Assembly (NCBI GenBank): GCA_947311845.1
Contig: CAMZMU010000107.1
Coordinates: 21,508,359-21,572,358 of the forward strand
DNA: 64,000 bases
Origin: Poa pratensis
Lineage: Eukaryota; Streptophyta; Magnoliopsida; Poales; Poaceae
Direction of reading: 5' to 3'
Within the stretch, counting starts at the first letter, position 1, and every line of letters begins with the position of its first letter. This document shows positions 24,149-37,002 of the stretch, one piece after another. Both the position numbers and the translations under genes were made by a program. Below the pieces are notes generated by a model, which was not told where the DNA came from, ran no database searches, and was given only the letters and a program-made list of their open reading frames with translations.

Positions 24149-27100
24149 TGCGTTGCTTAATTTGGAATATCAGGGGCGTTGGGCGCAAAGGTAGGCGCTC
24201 TCAGCTCAAGGACTTCCTGAAGAAGAATAAGATAGACATAATCTGCATTCAGGAAACTATTAGACATGATTTCACACTCTCTGAGCTCCAGTCCCTTGTG
24301 GGCTCAGATCTTTTCTTTTGGTCTTGGATCCCAGCGTCAGGCCATTCTGGGGGCATTCTAGTTGGCGCTATAGAGACAGCGAGCTAGAAGTAGGAGCCTT
24401 CTCCAAAGGAGAGTTCTTTGTGAGTGTCTCCCTTCACCATAAATTCTCACGGTTTAACTTTGAGTTTACCGGGGTTTACGGTCCAGCAGACCAGGTCTGC
24501 TGGGTTTCTTGCTGAGTTTGATACTAAGATCTAGTCCACTGCTCTCCCCCTGCTGATAGCAGGAGACTTCAATCTGATTCGAGGTTCTGATGACAAAAAC
24601 AACAGGAACATTAACTGGCCGCATGTGAACCTCTTTAACAACTTTATTGCTAGTAAAGGGCTAAGGGAGATCAAACACACAAGAGCTCGATTCACCTAGA
24701 CCAGCAATCAGCCCAATTCCCTTGACGAGGATGGCTGGGCATGGAGGTATCATCTAGAAGACCAATTAGTTCACCTCTATGCCATGGAAGAGGATTTTTG
24801 GAGACAACGCAGCCGTATCAACTGGGCGTTGAAAGGCGATGGCAACACTGCCTACTTCCACGCAATTGCCAATGGTAGGAAATGCAAATGCACCATCTCC
24901 TCGCTGTCTTCAGAGAATGGTCCTATTACTTCCAAGCAAGAGCTGCAAGAGCACATCTACTCCTTTTATAGAGAACTCTACGGTTCAGTGGAACCTAAGT
25001 GGCTTGGTTTGGCTCAGGGCTGCTGGTCTAGTACGGAGAGAGTCTCCCAAGCTGACAATGATGCCCTTTCCTGTCTTTTACTCCTGAAGAACTAGATGCA
25101 GTTCTGTGGGATACTAAGACAGATACGGCACCAGGTCCGGATGGGCTGCCGGTCCTCTTCTTCAAAACCTTCTGGACCCTAGTCAGACCAGTGGTGCTCC
25201 TCATCTTAAATGGCTTTGCTCTGGGCATGTTAGATATCGCGCGACTTAACTCCAGGTGCTGTCCCTCATCCCAAAAGTCCCAGGCGCAGACTCTATCAAA
25301 CAGTTTCGCCTATCGCCCTGATTAACATCATCTTTAAATTGGTCTCGAAAGCCTTTACGTCTCGTCTTGCTCCGGTAGCACACCAGACAATATCGCTGTC
25401 ACAAACTGCCTTCATTAAAGGGAGGCACATCTAGGACGGAGCCCTAGCTTTACCTGAAATCATCCATGAGCTCAAGGCTAATAACCATGAGGCTGTCATC
25501 CTTAAACTAGATTTCGAAAAGGCCTACGATCGTGTTAGCTGGTCTTTCCTCCGTGAAGTGCTCACGCGTAAAGGATTTGAATCTGGTTTCATCCACTGAA
25601 TCATTCAACTAGTCTCGGGTGGGCAGACGGCGATCAACATTAATGGTGAAATGGGTCCCTTCTTCAAAAACAAGAGAGGTGTGAGGCAAGGAGACCTGAT
25701 TTCACCGTTACTCTTTGATTACATTGCTGATGCATTAGCCATGATTTTGACTCAGCTAGGCGAGCTAGCCATATCAAAGGTGTGGTGCCACACCTCATCC
25801 CTGGGGTGTCACCCACCTCCAATACACTGATGATACAATTATCCTGCTTCAAAACTTTGATCTAGACTTAGCCAATCTCAAGTTTTTGCTTCGAGCTCCT
25901 CTCCGGTTTGAAGACAAATTACCTCAAGAGTGAGGTTACCGTGATGGGAGCGCCCCAACACGAACAAGGGTAGCCAACCTTCTGAACTGCAAGGAAGGGT
26001 CCTTCCCGTTCATCTACCTTGGCCTGCCTATAGCTGACAGGAAGCTAACAATTAGCGACCTGGAATATCTGGTCAATCAGGTGGGACACATGGTGGACCC
26101 ATGGCAAGGCAGGTTTATGTCGTCAGCGGCGAGACTAACCTTGACCACGTCATGCCTCTCTAGCTTACCTGTCTATGCGATGAGCCTGTTTCTATTTGCT
26201 GATGGTACCCACGCAGGTTTTGATAAACACCTTGCCCGCTTCTTCTGGGAAGGAGTGCGAGACAAGAAAAAGTATCACTGGCTAAATTGGCCAGCAGTGT
26301 GCACCCCCAAGGACCAGGGCGGTCTTGGAATCCTCAATTCTAAATCTTTCAACATAGCCCTCATGGCGAAATGGCTGTGGCGGCTGTTAACAGAAGAAAA
26401 CAATCACTCCCTGTTGGCTAGGCTGATTAGAGCAAAATACCTGCGAGATACCAACATCTTTACCTCTTCGCCTCTGGGAGGGTCCCAGTTCTGGCACAGC
26501 TTACATAAAGTTAAAGACCAATTCAAACTGGGCATCAGATTCTGGCATGACTAGTGGACGGGAGAGTCCCCCATCAAGACCCTTTTCCCTCGCCTTTTCG
26601 ACATTTGTTCTAACCCTGACATCTCGGTAGCCCAAGCCCACAATGGCGAGGGATGGCTGCTTCGTTTTAGACAAACTTTTGGCCCAGACAGCTTACCCAG
26701 TGGGGTAGGCTGTGGGAGGAACTTGAGGACGTAGAGCCAACCTTGGAGCTATATCAGCTAACCTGGGCCTTAGAAGCCAATGGGGTTTTCTCGTATAAAT
26801 CCCTTTACAAAAAGCTGTGTCAGGGTGACACTTGGCCCTATGCCAAACCTATTTGGAAAGCTAATATTCCTACCAAAATAAAGATCTTCACTTGGCAGCT
26901 AGCTCTTGATCGCCTGCCAACCAGAGCAAACCTGCATCAAAGACATGGTCACCCCGACGGGCTGTGTGCCCTATGTGGTGCTACCGAAAACTCAGCCCAC
27001 ATTTTCTTTGAGTGATCGCTCGCAAAGTTCATGTGGAGTGGAGTGCGATTTATGCTTGGGGTGCAGTGGAACCCCACCTCTTTTGCTGAGTTTTTTGCTA

Positions 27101-27369
27101 TTTGGAGCTCTTTACCGTCTAATGCTAGGAAACCCATCTGGCTTCTTTTTGCTGCACCATGTTGGTCTTTGTGGCAAACTAGAAACAAGTTCTCCATCGA
27201 AGGAAAATTTCCCCGCCAGCCTGCTGACTGCACCTTCAAACTGTTGTTCTTTCTGCAGCACTGGCGGCCGCTGGCCAGGAGTAAAGACCTCGCGAAGCTG
27301 GAGATGCTGCAACAACTCACCAGACAGCTACTAGCAGCAACCTATACCAGACGTGCTTCCACTACTTAA
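24148..27369 (+). pseudogene. LINE ORF2 (AP endonuclease, reverse transcriptase, zf-RVT), many stops
   Basis: Begins MRCLIWNIRGVGRKGRR, overlapping the ORF1 stop as TAATG. Endonuclease: IDIICIQET and later FNFEFTGVYGP; a TAG at 24385-24387 interrupts it. RT: APGPDGLPVLFFKTFW (about 25130), RPIALINIIFKLVSKAF with a frame slip before it, AFIKGRHI, AVILKLDFEKAYDRVSWSF (about 25497), RGVRQGDLISPLLF (about 25675) and YTDDTIIL (about 25826) in place of the usual YADD box. The zf-RVT region (26743-27369): KIKIFTWQLALDRLPTRANL, CALCGATENSAHIFFE. At least six in-frame stops or shifts, so it is dead. Known role of the family: target-primed reverse transcription of its own RNA. Confidence 0.85.
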
Positions 27370-27555
27370 CCCAGTTCCCTGCTTCAGCTCCTGTTGAGCT
27401 CATTTGGCCGAGTGTGGCACCTTTTGTACTATCTAGCTTATTATGTGTTGTTCGCCTCTTGTTAAACTGGTATCCCCAGTAACGTCGCTGTAAAACCTCG
27501 CTCTCTAAGAGTTTATTAATTTAAAGCTGGGATGTTAAAGCCTTTTATCTAAAAG

Positions 27556-30551
27556 TATATCCCATGACAAATTGCCGTATGTTTAGTATACCTATTTTCA
27601 CAAATCACACTTTATAATAAACTGAACCTTTATAGGTTTTAGAAACCAATTAAACGTGAAAATTGTCTGGGGGTAACTTGGGATTAGCAAAGCCGTTTTT
27701 GGAAACTTTACCTTATAAATACTCCTAGTTAGCTAGCTATAGATTCCAGTCAAATTGTTTTATTTCTGCTTGTAGGTCGAAGTGCTCACGTAATGATCAC
27801 AACGCATATGAATATTCTGTATATCCAGTTGATCATTAGAAGGAATCTGCTTATCCACAAATTGATTGTTCTTGGGACCCATATATACTGCGGTACATAA
27901 CGTCACACATTTTTTTTAAGTTTTTTTCCTGACAGGACTAAAATGGCAATTAGCTGCATCATCCAGATTGCCTGTAAAGGCTACTTAGAGTCTGTGATGT
28001 GTCTTACTCCGAGGTGAACCGTAGCTTATAGGTGACTTCTCGGCCAATGAGCAATCGAAAAGTATATATATCCGAAGTACAGATCGTACTCGATAAACTT
28101 TGAAAACATAGTGTCAAATCGGGAAAGTATATATCCAACCTAGCTGTGGTACATAACGATTCTATCTCATCTCAAGTCCAGATTCGGCATGTTAAGGTGC
28201 TATGACTTCCGTTTGGTAAATAACTTAAACATGTGGTTGATGCTCGAGAGGCAGAAGCATCGGTGTACTTGCACTCATCTTCTATTATTGGCCGCATGCA
28301 TGCATGCCCTGGACTGGACTTCGTCTCTACCAACCATTGTTCTATTTTCCTCTCTAGCAAACCGATTACAGTAAATAAAGATTAGCTTATTCTTTCGGTA
28401 AACTGCGAAGAGATTCGTCTTTTCTAGTACTGCCAAGGTATATCAAAAGAACAGAAGACACGATTTTACTTGTTGATTGGTTTTTGCAAGGGGAGCAACA
28501 CTGAAGAAACACTCCATCCACACACGGACTACTCCAGAGAAACCATACCACCTTCCTCTTGATGACATTATGCCTGCCATATAGTCTAACTATGCTGAAG
28601 ACCCTTCCCTGATCCTTCCCGCCAATTTTCACAGATGGGCGCAACCATGCATTCTCCTCAGATGTACAGTAACTAGCCATGCACGTGTGCACGCGGACAG
28701 AACGACCACCCATTCCGCACGCACGCTGAGCTTCGCGGCAGACAGAACGACTGGCTGCACGCGCGCTCCGTTTACTTAACTCTCGGGCGGTCGGTTGATC
28801 CATTCCATCTTCGGGATGCAAGCATGAAGATTGAAGATCCTTGTTTTCCCTTCTAAAGATTGCCAACATGAGAGATGATCAGAGCCTCAGAGGATCCTAG
28901 AAGAAAGCTCATTAGCTTGCTACTGAATCGGATCCATCTGGGTGTTGCACCCGGATTAGAGAAGAAGATTATGTGCTGATGAAGAGCTTGTGATCGATCT
29001 GGCGGCCGGTTAATTAGTTGGTTGGTCCCCCTGGCTGGCTCATTAATGAACTCCACGTGGGCTGATTAGCTGAGAGACGTACTGTACCCTGGTTGGGCAC
29101 GCGCGGCGCCATTAATCCTTCATCAAGCAAGGATATGCCAAGTTGACCAGCGCATATACTAACGCAATGCAATGGCGGGTTCCAATGTGATTGTGTTTTG
29201 GTCGGACGGAGGTGTAGAAGATCGAAGTCATTATCTTCCCAGCTCTGATGATTTTCACTGCCATGCATGCGTTTGTACCTCTGCAGTAACAGAGTTCGAC
29301 TGCCATTAGCAGCAGCAGATAACTTCAGCTGATAACTACGTGCTTTATTTTCACGTCTTGTTCGTGAGGACTTCCAGGTTCTGATCTACTCCAGATCGGC
29401 AAGAGTATATACTAGTACGTGAGATTGCTTCGAATGGAAAATCTGCAGGGATGGAAGTGGTTCCGCGATCGTCCGAATTAAACCTGCACGGAATAGCAGG
29501 TCCGACTTAATCTCATCTGTCATCTCTCAATCAATGGACAGATCCAAGCCATTCCCAATCAAAAACCCTAGCCTAGCCCGCGAACGCTGCAATCGTCGTA
29601 TCACCTCCGCTCTCGACACGTACACGCACGCTCTCGCTATCATCCCTGACTCGCAATTAAGGAAGGCCCAGACCAACTTGATCCTACCACTAGTAGAATT
29701 AACAGCATGCATTAATGGCAAGCGTGGATGCGGACAAGTAGTCGTCATGGATCATCATAAGACACTAGAAGCATTAATCACAGGGCTCTTAAACTAACTC
29801 ATGAGGGGGGACAGCGAGTTAATTAATTTGTTCATGTCACGGCCGGACAAGCGGGTCAGTAAGAAGTAGAACAGCAGAGAGAATTGCAGATTAGCCGGCA
29901 TCAAGGCCCAGGGATTAACGGTATCCCAAGCATCCTGTCCCGTACGTAATCTCTCTTTTATCTAGTCAGCCGTCTAGGATCCGCCGCTAATCTGTCAGAG
30001 CAGCGTGGTAACATTCCGTTGAGTCAGTTACCATGGCAAACACCCGTGTTACTAGGCACCAGCAAGGTAAATCGAAGGTCATTTGTTGATGCAAATAATT
30101 AAGCTCGGAGTTTGGGTGATCGCATCCCGCGACTCTCAAGTAAACTTGAATTAGAAGTAACCATTTCGTGTGTGGCAAAATTTACCCTCAAAGAGCATGT
30201 GTCCGATAGCAAGTTTATAGCCTTAATTATAGGGTCATTTCCCAGATATTAAGTGTTAATATTCTGACACAGGGGCCCATATGTCGGATAAACAGGGCGC
30301 GCCAGCCGGATAATAGGAGGGGCCTGACTAATTAACCAATATATTATTATTCATTACGTTAAAGATATCACTCAATAATAAAAGAAAACCAATGTGTTAA
30401 CTAGATTTCATTGGTTAATTACATGCATGAATTTATATTCCAGAAACTATCGGGAGAACTTGTTTGCAGCTGATTATATCAAGCGCGTTGCATGAAAGCA
30501 TGTCAAAAATTCTAGAATGCACTCCAATGTTTTATTAGTCGGTGATTATTA
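27556..30551. other. Arm A non-coding block shared with arm B
   Basis: No gene I can support. The ORFs here (for example the 160-aa minus ORF at 28387-28869 and the 87-aa plus ORF at 29534-29797) are not kept open in the arm B copy or resemble nothing known. The block matters because it aligns with 48.3-54.9 and 59.85-60.18 kb in reverse and shows the empty sites of several arm B insertions. Confidence 0.55.
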
Positions 30552-33500
30552 TCTTTACTATTAAATGGGAGTTGGACGTACGTTCGTAGTCCCTCAACTT
30601 TTCTGCCAAAATTTTCTGCCCTCTCCTGAGCGCGCCGACGGGTGGGCCCCCAACCCACGAAAATTTCCATCCACCATATGATCTCTCGTGCGCTCCTCCG
30701 ATTTCTGCCCTTTCCCGAGCCGCCGATAGGTGGGCCCCATCCACAGAAAATTCCACCCGAAAATCCCGCAGATCTCTCGTGCACTCCTCCTGTACCTCTC
30801 ATCGGCTCCGCCGCCGCCGCCTCGTAGTCTACGAAGGTCTTCAATCTAGCAACATGGCGGCGTCCGCGCCGCCAAGTTGCCCGCACGGCGTCCTCGCTCT
30901 GGAGCCCGCGGCATCGCAAGTTGCGTCACCGGCTGCACGGGAGGCGGCGGCAGGAGGGGACGGCCGCAGCGGCGAGCACGGCCCCGCGGCGACCAGAGGA
31001 GACCAGCGGCAATGTAGGTCAGGGCCGCGGATGCGGACGTTATGCTCGTGATATCTCCCGTGTCGACAACGATGGCTGGGCGCGCTCCGTCACGGCTGGC
31101 GGGGATGGGTGAGCGGGCGAGGTCCTGGTACCTGAGCAGAAGGAGGTCGAGTGCATCGCCGTCGAGGCGGGACGGCATGGGCGCTGCCAAGGAGGCCACC
31201 TGCTGCTCCTTCATCCGCGGTGTCGGCCTCAGGCAATCCCAATCTCCTCTGATCCCAATCTTGTGTGGGCCAAATTTCATGTAAAGATCTCCCGATTTGT
31301 AGCCACCACCATAGATCTGTTCTCACCACTTTGTTTGCACAAATCAGAACTAGGAGACGGTGCAGGAGATGAGATACAATGAGGTGGAGGTCCCGTCTGA
31401 TCCCTTCCTTCATGGTACGTTGCCACACACTTCCCTTTACCCCTGATACTAGCTAGCACCGCTGGGAGTTGTAACTCTTCAGACTTCAGATTGCATTAAC
31501 GTTGTGCCAAGCCACCACTTACACGAGCCAAATCTGATGTCTTACGTATCTCTTCCTAATTCATGTATAGTTAGAAGCAGCAACTCTAACGCGGACTGTT
31601 CAATAGTTGTTTTTGTTCTCCAATCATTGGTTTCCCCATTCCAAGATGGAATGTTTTTTATATTCAATCAGCAATTCATGTGTATTTAGAAGTAGCCATT
31701 TATGTATATTGTTGCAATTTTATTTTATTTGTGATTCCATCCCTCTAAAGTTGTTTGCTAATGCATGAGCCTAACCTGATATTAATTAGGCCGGAGAGCG
31801 CTGACATGGAGAAGGCCCGGTGTCTTGAGCGCCTCATGTCGGAATGTCTCAGTGCTACATGTGGATTTTGCACCAAAGTCATTGGCGATGTCCCCATGCT
31901 GGGCGTATTCAGATACTTGGAGCCAGGAAAATACGCACTAGAGATTCAGAGACATTGTCATCATGGTACACATCAAGTCCAGCCTCAGCCTCCAATGATC
32001 TTACAATTCTGCTCTAAATGTTTTAATCAGTTCAATGTGTAAACTTTCTTGCTGAATTGGGTGTATTCCAGGCTGAGATTAAGACGAGTGCAAGCATGAC
32101 AGTCACGAGCGTGAATGCCCTTATCTTGAAAGTGTTCTTTGGAAGTCCACAATGAAGTCAAGATGGTGTCAGCATTACATTCTCCTATTGCTTTTGCTTC
32201 ATGATCCATTACTTGCTCAGATGTTCACTAATTTATTTTTTCAGTTATGGGCAGTCTGAAAAGTTGTGATCAAAACACTGGCAAGATCAACCTGAAGTTC
32301 TGTACAAGTTAAGAGCTGGATATGTTCTCTGCTTCTTTTAGTAGTTACAACTGCAATTATTCCTAGCTACTTGAATGTTAGTTAACGCTGTTCTTGTAGT
32401 TTGTTCGAACTTCTAAGCAAAATTTAATTTGCCGCTTGTGTTGTTTGGTAAATGGTTATCTGAATAAGATTCAGAGTCGCTCTTGGTGCTTTATATCTTA
32501 CAATTGGAATAATATTTCAAAATTCAACTGATGCCCCATATGAAGAAAAGCTTATTCATATGTGAGACGTGCGTCGGCTCAGTGGTGATGTAACCCTTGT
32601 GATGGACATGATACTGGAGGTCATCATGCAGTTTATGCTGCTTTTTATCGTCAAATAGCAGAAACCACTGCCATTGTGAACAAGAGGTCCAATAGTTGGT
32701 ATACGAATTTCAACTTCATATTTTGATGGATATGACTCTAAAAGTCAGCCTAGGTGATCGTTTAGAAAGTAAGTGTCCGATGTGGAACATGCTAAGCCTT
32801 AAATGTACATGATGTAGGAGAAACTAAACTTATTTATCTGTACAATGTGCGATAGAACAACTTTTAATATCTGTCTTGTAGGCTGAAAGTCCACTCGGTA
32901 GTTTTCTGAAATCACACTTGGACTTGAGAGGTACTGTGTTGCCTTATTATAGGCAGAGGAGGTTTGGTTATTCCGCTAAATCTCTAAATTGTGTTTTTTT
33001 TCTATTTGGTTGTCAATTGTTGTTTTGCAGGTAGACATGGCGTCCTTACATTATGTTGTCTGAGCATATGGTACATAATCACTGTCAGATTTGGTGTATA
33101 GTAATTGTTAGTCGACATTGTTATGCCGTAGGTTTTTCTCATCTGCAAGTCATCTTGGCAAGGGTGAATGTACAACAATATGAGGTCTCTTGTAACGTGG
33201 AATGTTTCTGTCCTGATAAGCATGCATCAACCATGTTCAGAGGTTGCTTAGAACATAAGGTTTAGTGGTCAAGAAGGATGATGTTGTAGCCTGTAAAATT
33301 ATCAATGTGTTGTTATTTATGTGGTCTGCATGCGTTACCAGCTGACTGACTGATGCGTTTCAGTATGGTGGAAATATTCACATCATTGTATACTATTCTT
33401 AACATCTCCTTGTTCATCGAAGGGATACATTTGAAACTAGGATCTTTCAGAATCACACTGTTGCGACTCTTCCATTGGTTCAATTTTGCCGTGCTCAGTG

Positions 33501-33957
33501 GATTTTTTCTTTGTCTACAAGGTGATATATTATTTTCTTTGTTCTTGGTAGTCAAGATTTTATAGGATAGGGAGATGCATCAAGACAAAGTTTTTTAGGA
33601 ACGCGTCAAGACGAGGTGAAGACAATCACATGGGGATTCCTCTGAATCAATTGGCTAATTTGACTAGATGGACGTCGGCATAAACGAGGGTGAAGTGTAA
33701 CAGGCCTAACAATGTCACAGCAAGGGCACTTGAAGCCGTTTCTAGGATACAAGTAAAATGTAATCTTAGTAGATGAGAGATAATTGTTGGAGTATATATT
33801 ATGACACTACATTTTATTCAAATTAGATTGTTTACATTTTTTGGAATATCACGTTCCTATCAAATTTTTTGCATGTGAAATTCATGTGTACTAAATTTAA
33901 GTTTATGATATCAAAAAAAGTTGAGAAGTCCGTAGCAACGCACGGGCATTCAACTAG
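30552..33957 (+). mobile_element. Helitron, non-autonomous, about 3.4 kb
   Basis: Begins TCTTTACTATTAAATGGG immediately after an A (30551) and ends CAACTAG immediately before a T (33958), the A^T insertion and TC...CTAG ends of Helitrons. Eleven bases before the final CTAGT region a short hairpin CCGT (33930-33933) / ACGG (33942-33945) sits in the sequence gcaacgcacgggcatt, the usual grass Helitron 3' end. Arm B lacks it: the arm B sequence passes from the left flank to the right flank near 48290. No Rep/helicase motif is seen. It carries GC-rich exon-like DNA (30.8-31.4 kb) that may be captured genes. Confidence 0.78.
30854..32040 (+). pseudogene. Possible captured gene fragments inside the Helitron
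   Basis: GC-rich, exon-like sequence starts with an ATG at 30854 (MAASAPPSCPHGVLALEP) and runs to a stop near 31051. A second piece, EVEVPSDPFLHG, ends at a GT donor-like site near 31420. A third (about 31795-32040) reads MEKARCLERLMSECLSATCG, FCTKVIGDVPMLGVFRYLEP and ALEIQRHCHHG. The T-rich, intron-like sequence between the pieces suggests genomic capture. I recognise none of these proteins. Confidence 0.3.
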
Positions 33958-33958
33958 T

Positions 33959-34466
33959 TAAGAATTATATTTCAGTACCAAGTATTTATCATATAAAAAA
34001 ATTAAACCAACTATACCGGAAAGACACATTTAACCACACACAAAAAATATCATCAACAACTCTACTTATCCTCGTGAAGTTCTAATCTATACTCTAGATA
34101 TTTTATAAATATATTTGCCTACTCATATACTAAAACAATTATTAAGATATCTATCAAGACATAAAAATATATCACCAACAACTCTACTTATAGTCATGAA
34201 ATTCTAATCTATACTCTTGATATTTCTATAAATATATTTGCCTACCCATATACTAAAAAAATCATTAAATATATTTCATACCATATGATTCAGATGCCTC
34301 TACCATAAATTTCTATGATATAGTTTATGCAACTGCAAAATATTTTATTAAGGGATTGATGTTAGAAAATATGCTTGAATAGAGTGAAGTCAGGTGTAGT
34401 TTTCATCGACATACATTAAAATTGTATAACAAACAAAATTGCAACTAATATTATAACGGTCATTAT
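33959..34466. other. Arm A non-coding block
   Basis: AT-rich, aligns in reverse with arm B near 47.9-48.27 kb. It contains two similar segments (near 34055 and 34175, each with caacaactctacttat) that look like a local duplication. No gene seen. Confidence 0.5.
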
Positions 34467-34742
34467 TGTTGAATATAAATATATTGCCTATCCTCTTTCT
34501 ACCAGTTCGGACTTTTGGGATAACAGGCTAGTGCAGAAATTCTATATGGTATCATAGCAAAGAGGTCTCGAGTTTGAGACCCTGCTCACGCAATATTAAA
34601 AAAAAGGAAAGCGATCCTGCGGGCAGTACCGATCCCACGCTAAGGACTAAAATAGCCTAGACGTGATGGGGAGTGTTGAATATAAATATATTGTCTAGCC
34701 TCTTTTCATCAGTTCGGACTTTTGGGATAACTGGCAAGTGCA
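34467..34742 (+). mobile_element. TRIM/SMART miniature LTR retrotransposon, 276 bp
   Basis: Two direct repeats of exactly 69 bp (34467-34535 and 34674-34742), both starting TGTTGAATATAAATATATTG and ending GTGCA, with few differences. Between them are a primer site TGGTATCATAGC (34547-34558, one mismatch to the Met-tRNA complement) and a purine tract gatggggag (34665-34673). Flanks attat (34462-34466) and ataat (34743-34747) are an imperfect target duplication. Arm B lacks the unit. It has no coding capacity and fits the terminal-repeat retrotransposon in miniature class. Confidence 0.85.
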
Positions 34743-36371
34743 ATAATTCTATAGTTGCTACATGATTGACAATATCAAATATCTAACAGAAAACTACTTG
34801 CTAAGACTGGAGCATGCTAAAAATAGTTTGAAGTATAAGAGTTTAGCATAAATTAACTGTATTTATTTCAATTTGCCAATGGTCTAAATTATAATTGTAA
34901 AGGACATGTTACGACCCTTCTGCTCTAAGCCTTTAATCATACGGCTCAGCCTGTTGTTCCCACCAAACCACGTAGTGACGTTGAAGCCCCCATCGTTGTT
35001 CCCCTATTTCCTGCAAAAGAATATCCAATACTGGAAAATTGTCAGAACATGACGACACATGGTGTTCAGCTTTTATATCATCAAATATTCCTCCAATCAG
35101 CAGTAGCTACAGCTTGATCGAGTCAAAATTGTACATTTGCACGACCCTCCAATCAATAGTAACGGATCAGTAAGAATTGTATAAATTTACGTAGATATTC
35201 GCTCCATGCGTGGCGTATGTGACGGTGATATGTAGATTGCTCAAGCATGTAGGAGAATAGTTGTACATTTTACATGAGCGAAACATAAGCTACACAACCA
35301 AATAAACCCACAATAGTAATTAGTATCAACATAATATAAGCGTGTCAATCAAGTATCGAAATTCTAAGAAAAAATCATTATTGATGGTCCAAGACCATAG
35401 GTATTGATAAATAGAACTTCTATTTATTTGTTGAATAGACAGTTGAGTTGCGAATGCCATAGTTATACATAAGAATAAACACAACGAAAAGCCCATATGC
35501 GACGAAGATTTTTTGTTGTTGTTGGAATAAAAAAAAAGGTCAAACCCCATTGACATAATAATTGGAGGTGGGAGAAGAGGGATTACCCATGCATATTGAT
35601 ATGTTTGTTCCATAAGAAAACAAATTTTATTTTTTACTTAATTTTTCTATAAAATATTTTTTCCGATTCACCAAACCAATTCTTATATCTTTCTGAAGGA
35701 AGATCATCATCAACGACTCTCACAAAGGCCTAGGCCACGAGCCACTATGAGCAACGACGAGAAAATGGCTATAAAATTTGTAAAACCTATGATATTTCGT
35801 TGTGGTCAAAGAGAGGGCCTCAATCTTGGTTGCTTAGACAGGTTAGCTTTGGAAGGAACGAAATAACATGGCATTTGAGAACTTTAAGATGCAAGTGGTT
35901 TCGTCCCGTTTGTCTTTGATTTGGGAAATAAGTAAAGGTTGTGTGGCAATATCGGGTTGATACGGCGAAACAAAACAACTACAAAGACTCCTCTCCAAAA
36001 GTAATAAGATAAAATGCAAAATGTTTAATGCTCTCTTGACACCGCTGCACTTACTACGTACCTGTGCAACCAACTCCTTTTTCTTTTCACGATTAAAGGA
36101 ACGACGCACAATGTCTCTACGTGTTCTCGAAAGTAGAATAATCAGAATATATCGACGCCATTCGCAATAAAGGGAGGGCATGGCAAACAAGCTCGATCAC
36201 TGAACCAGTCGCTGCGTCACATCGCATGGCCTAGGTGAGAAGAGAGGGGTCGAGAATCACTGAACCAATCTGCCCGCCGCCTCCGCCGCTCCTCCCGCTC
36301 CTTGCTTCCCCTCTGCGCATCACGGGTCTTACGCTCGCATCCGCACCTGAGCTGCCCGATCCGGTTATGAG
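34743..36371. other. Arm A block between TRIM and hAT elements
   Basis: No gene recognised. The part near 35.9-36.3 kb aligns in reverse with arm B at 45.6-45.93 and 47.1 kb and gives the uninterrupted target for the arm B retroposon (gccgtatcaaccc near 35956). Confidence 0.5.
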
Positions 36372-36988
36372 CAGGGGTGGATATCGAACCAGCTCGACTT
36401 GACTCGACTCGACTCAACTCGTAAATACTCGTTAGTTAACGAGCCAACTCAGCTCAACTCGTTAACTAAACGAGCACAAGACCTCAACTTGGACCGACTC
36501 AATAAAAACTCGAGTTGGCTCAATAAACTCATTAAGCTCGGTAATAAACGTCAACAACATAAATATGTAAGGTGGGAGTAGTCCATAATATAACATAAAC
36601 TTAAACATTCAAACATTGTTTAACAAATCATTGCCAATAGCATAAAAATTGACAACATGATAGAAAATAACAGCTAGATATGCCTACTGGCTATGCTCCG
36701 GTGTAGGTATGGCCTAGATAATGTGGACATTATAGATTTGAACTTTTGTGTTGCATGTTGATGAACGAAAATATTCAATGGACTAGCCCACTAATTAACG
36801 GTCATAGGCATATTACGAGCTACACGAGTTTAACGAGTACTCGTAACTCGACTCATTAAACTCGTTTTCTTAATGAGCTAAAAATGTCAGCTTGGCTCAA
36901 CTCATTAGTGTCCGAGTTTGAGTCAAGTTGAGCTGAGTTTTCGAGTACTCATTAAGCTCACGAGTTTCGAGTTTTATTTTCAGCCCTA
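36372..36988. mobile_element. hAT-superfamily non-autonomous element, 617 bp, 8-bp TSD
   Basis: Perfect 8-bp duplication gttatgag at 36364-36371 and 36989-36996. Ends CAGGGGTGGATAT and (reverse) TAGGGCTGAAAAT are hAT-type inverted repeats. Subterminal regions are rich in short ctcgact/cgagtt motifs in both orientations, as expected for transposase-binding repeats. No transposase ORF. Confidence 0.9.
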
Positions 36989-37002
36989 GTTATGAGTTTG
37001 TG

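Larger units (their letters stand above)
22252..27555 (+). mobile_element. Degenerate L1-type LINE inserted in arm A
   Basis: Two ORFs in the order ORF1 then ORF2 (endonuclease, RT, zf-RVT) on the plus strand, followed by a non-coding tail to about 27555. Arm B has no counterpart: homology between the arms stops near 22205 and resumes near 27670, so insertion followed the duplication. I could not find a clear target duplication or poly(A), so both outer ends are approximate. Confidence 0.85.

Noticed and set aside
28387..28869. 160-aa minus-strand ORF in arm A
   Set aside because: No known motif, and the corresponding sequence in arm B is interrupted by insertions and indels, so it is not conserved.
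29686..29698. CACTAGTAGAA as a possible CACTA transposon end
   Set aside because: The motif lies in ordinary arm sequence that aligns with arm B, with no partner end or 3-bp TSD.
29534..29797. 87-aa plus-strand ORF in arm A
   Set aside because: The arm B counterpart (49.7-49.95 kb, reversed) has stops and indels in the same frame; no motif.
34547..34620. tRNA-like or SINE promoter (box B look-alike gtctcgagtttgagacc)
   Set aside because: It sits between two 69-bp direct repeats with a primer site and purine tract, which is better explained as a TRIM interior; no cloverleaf could be drawn.
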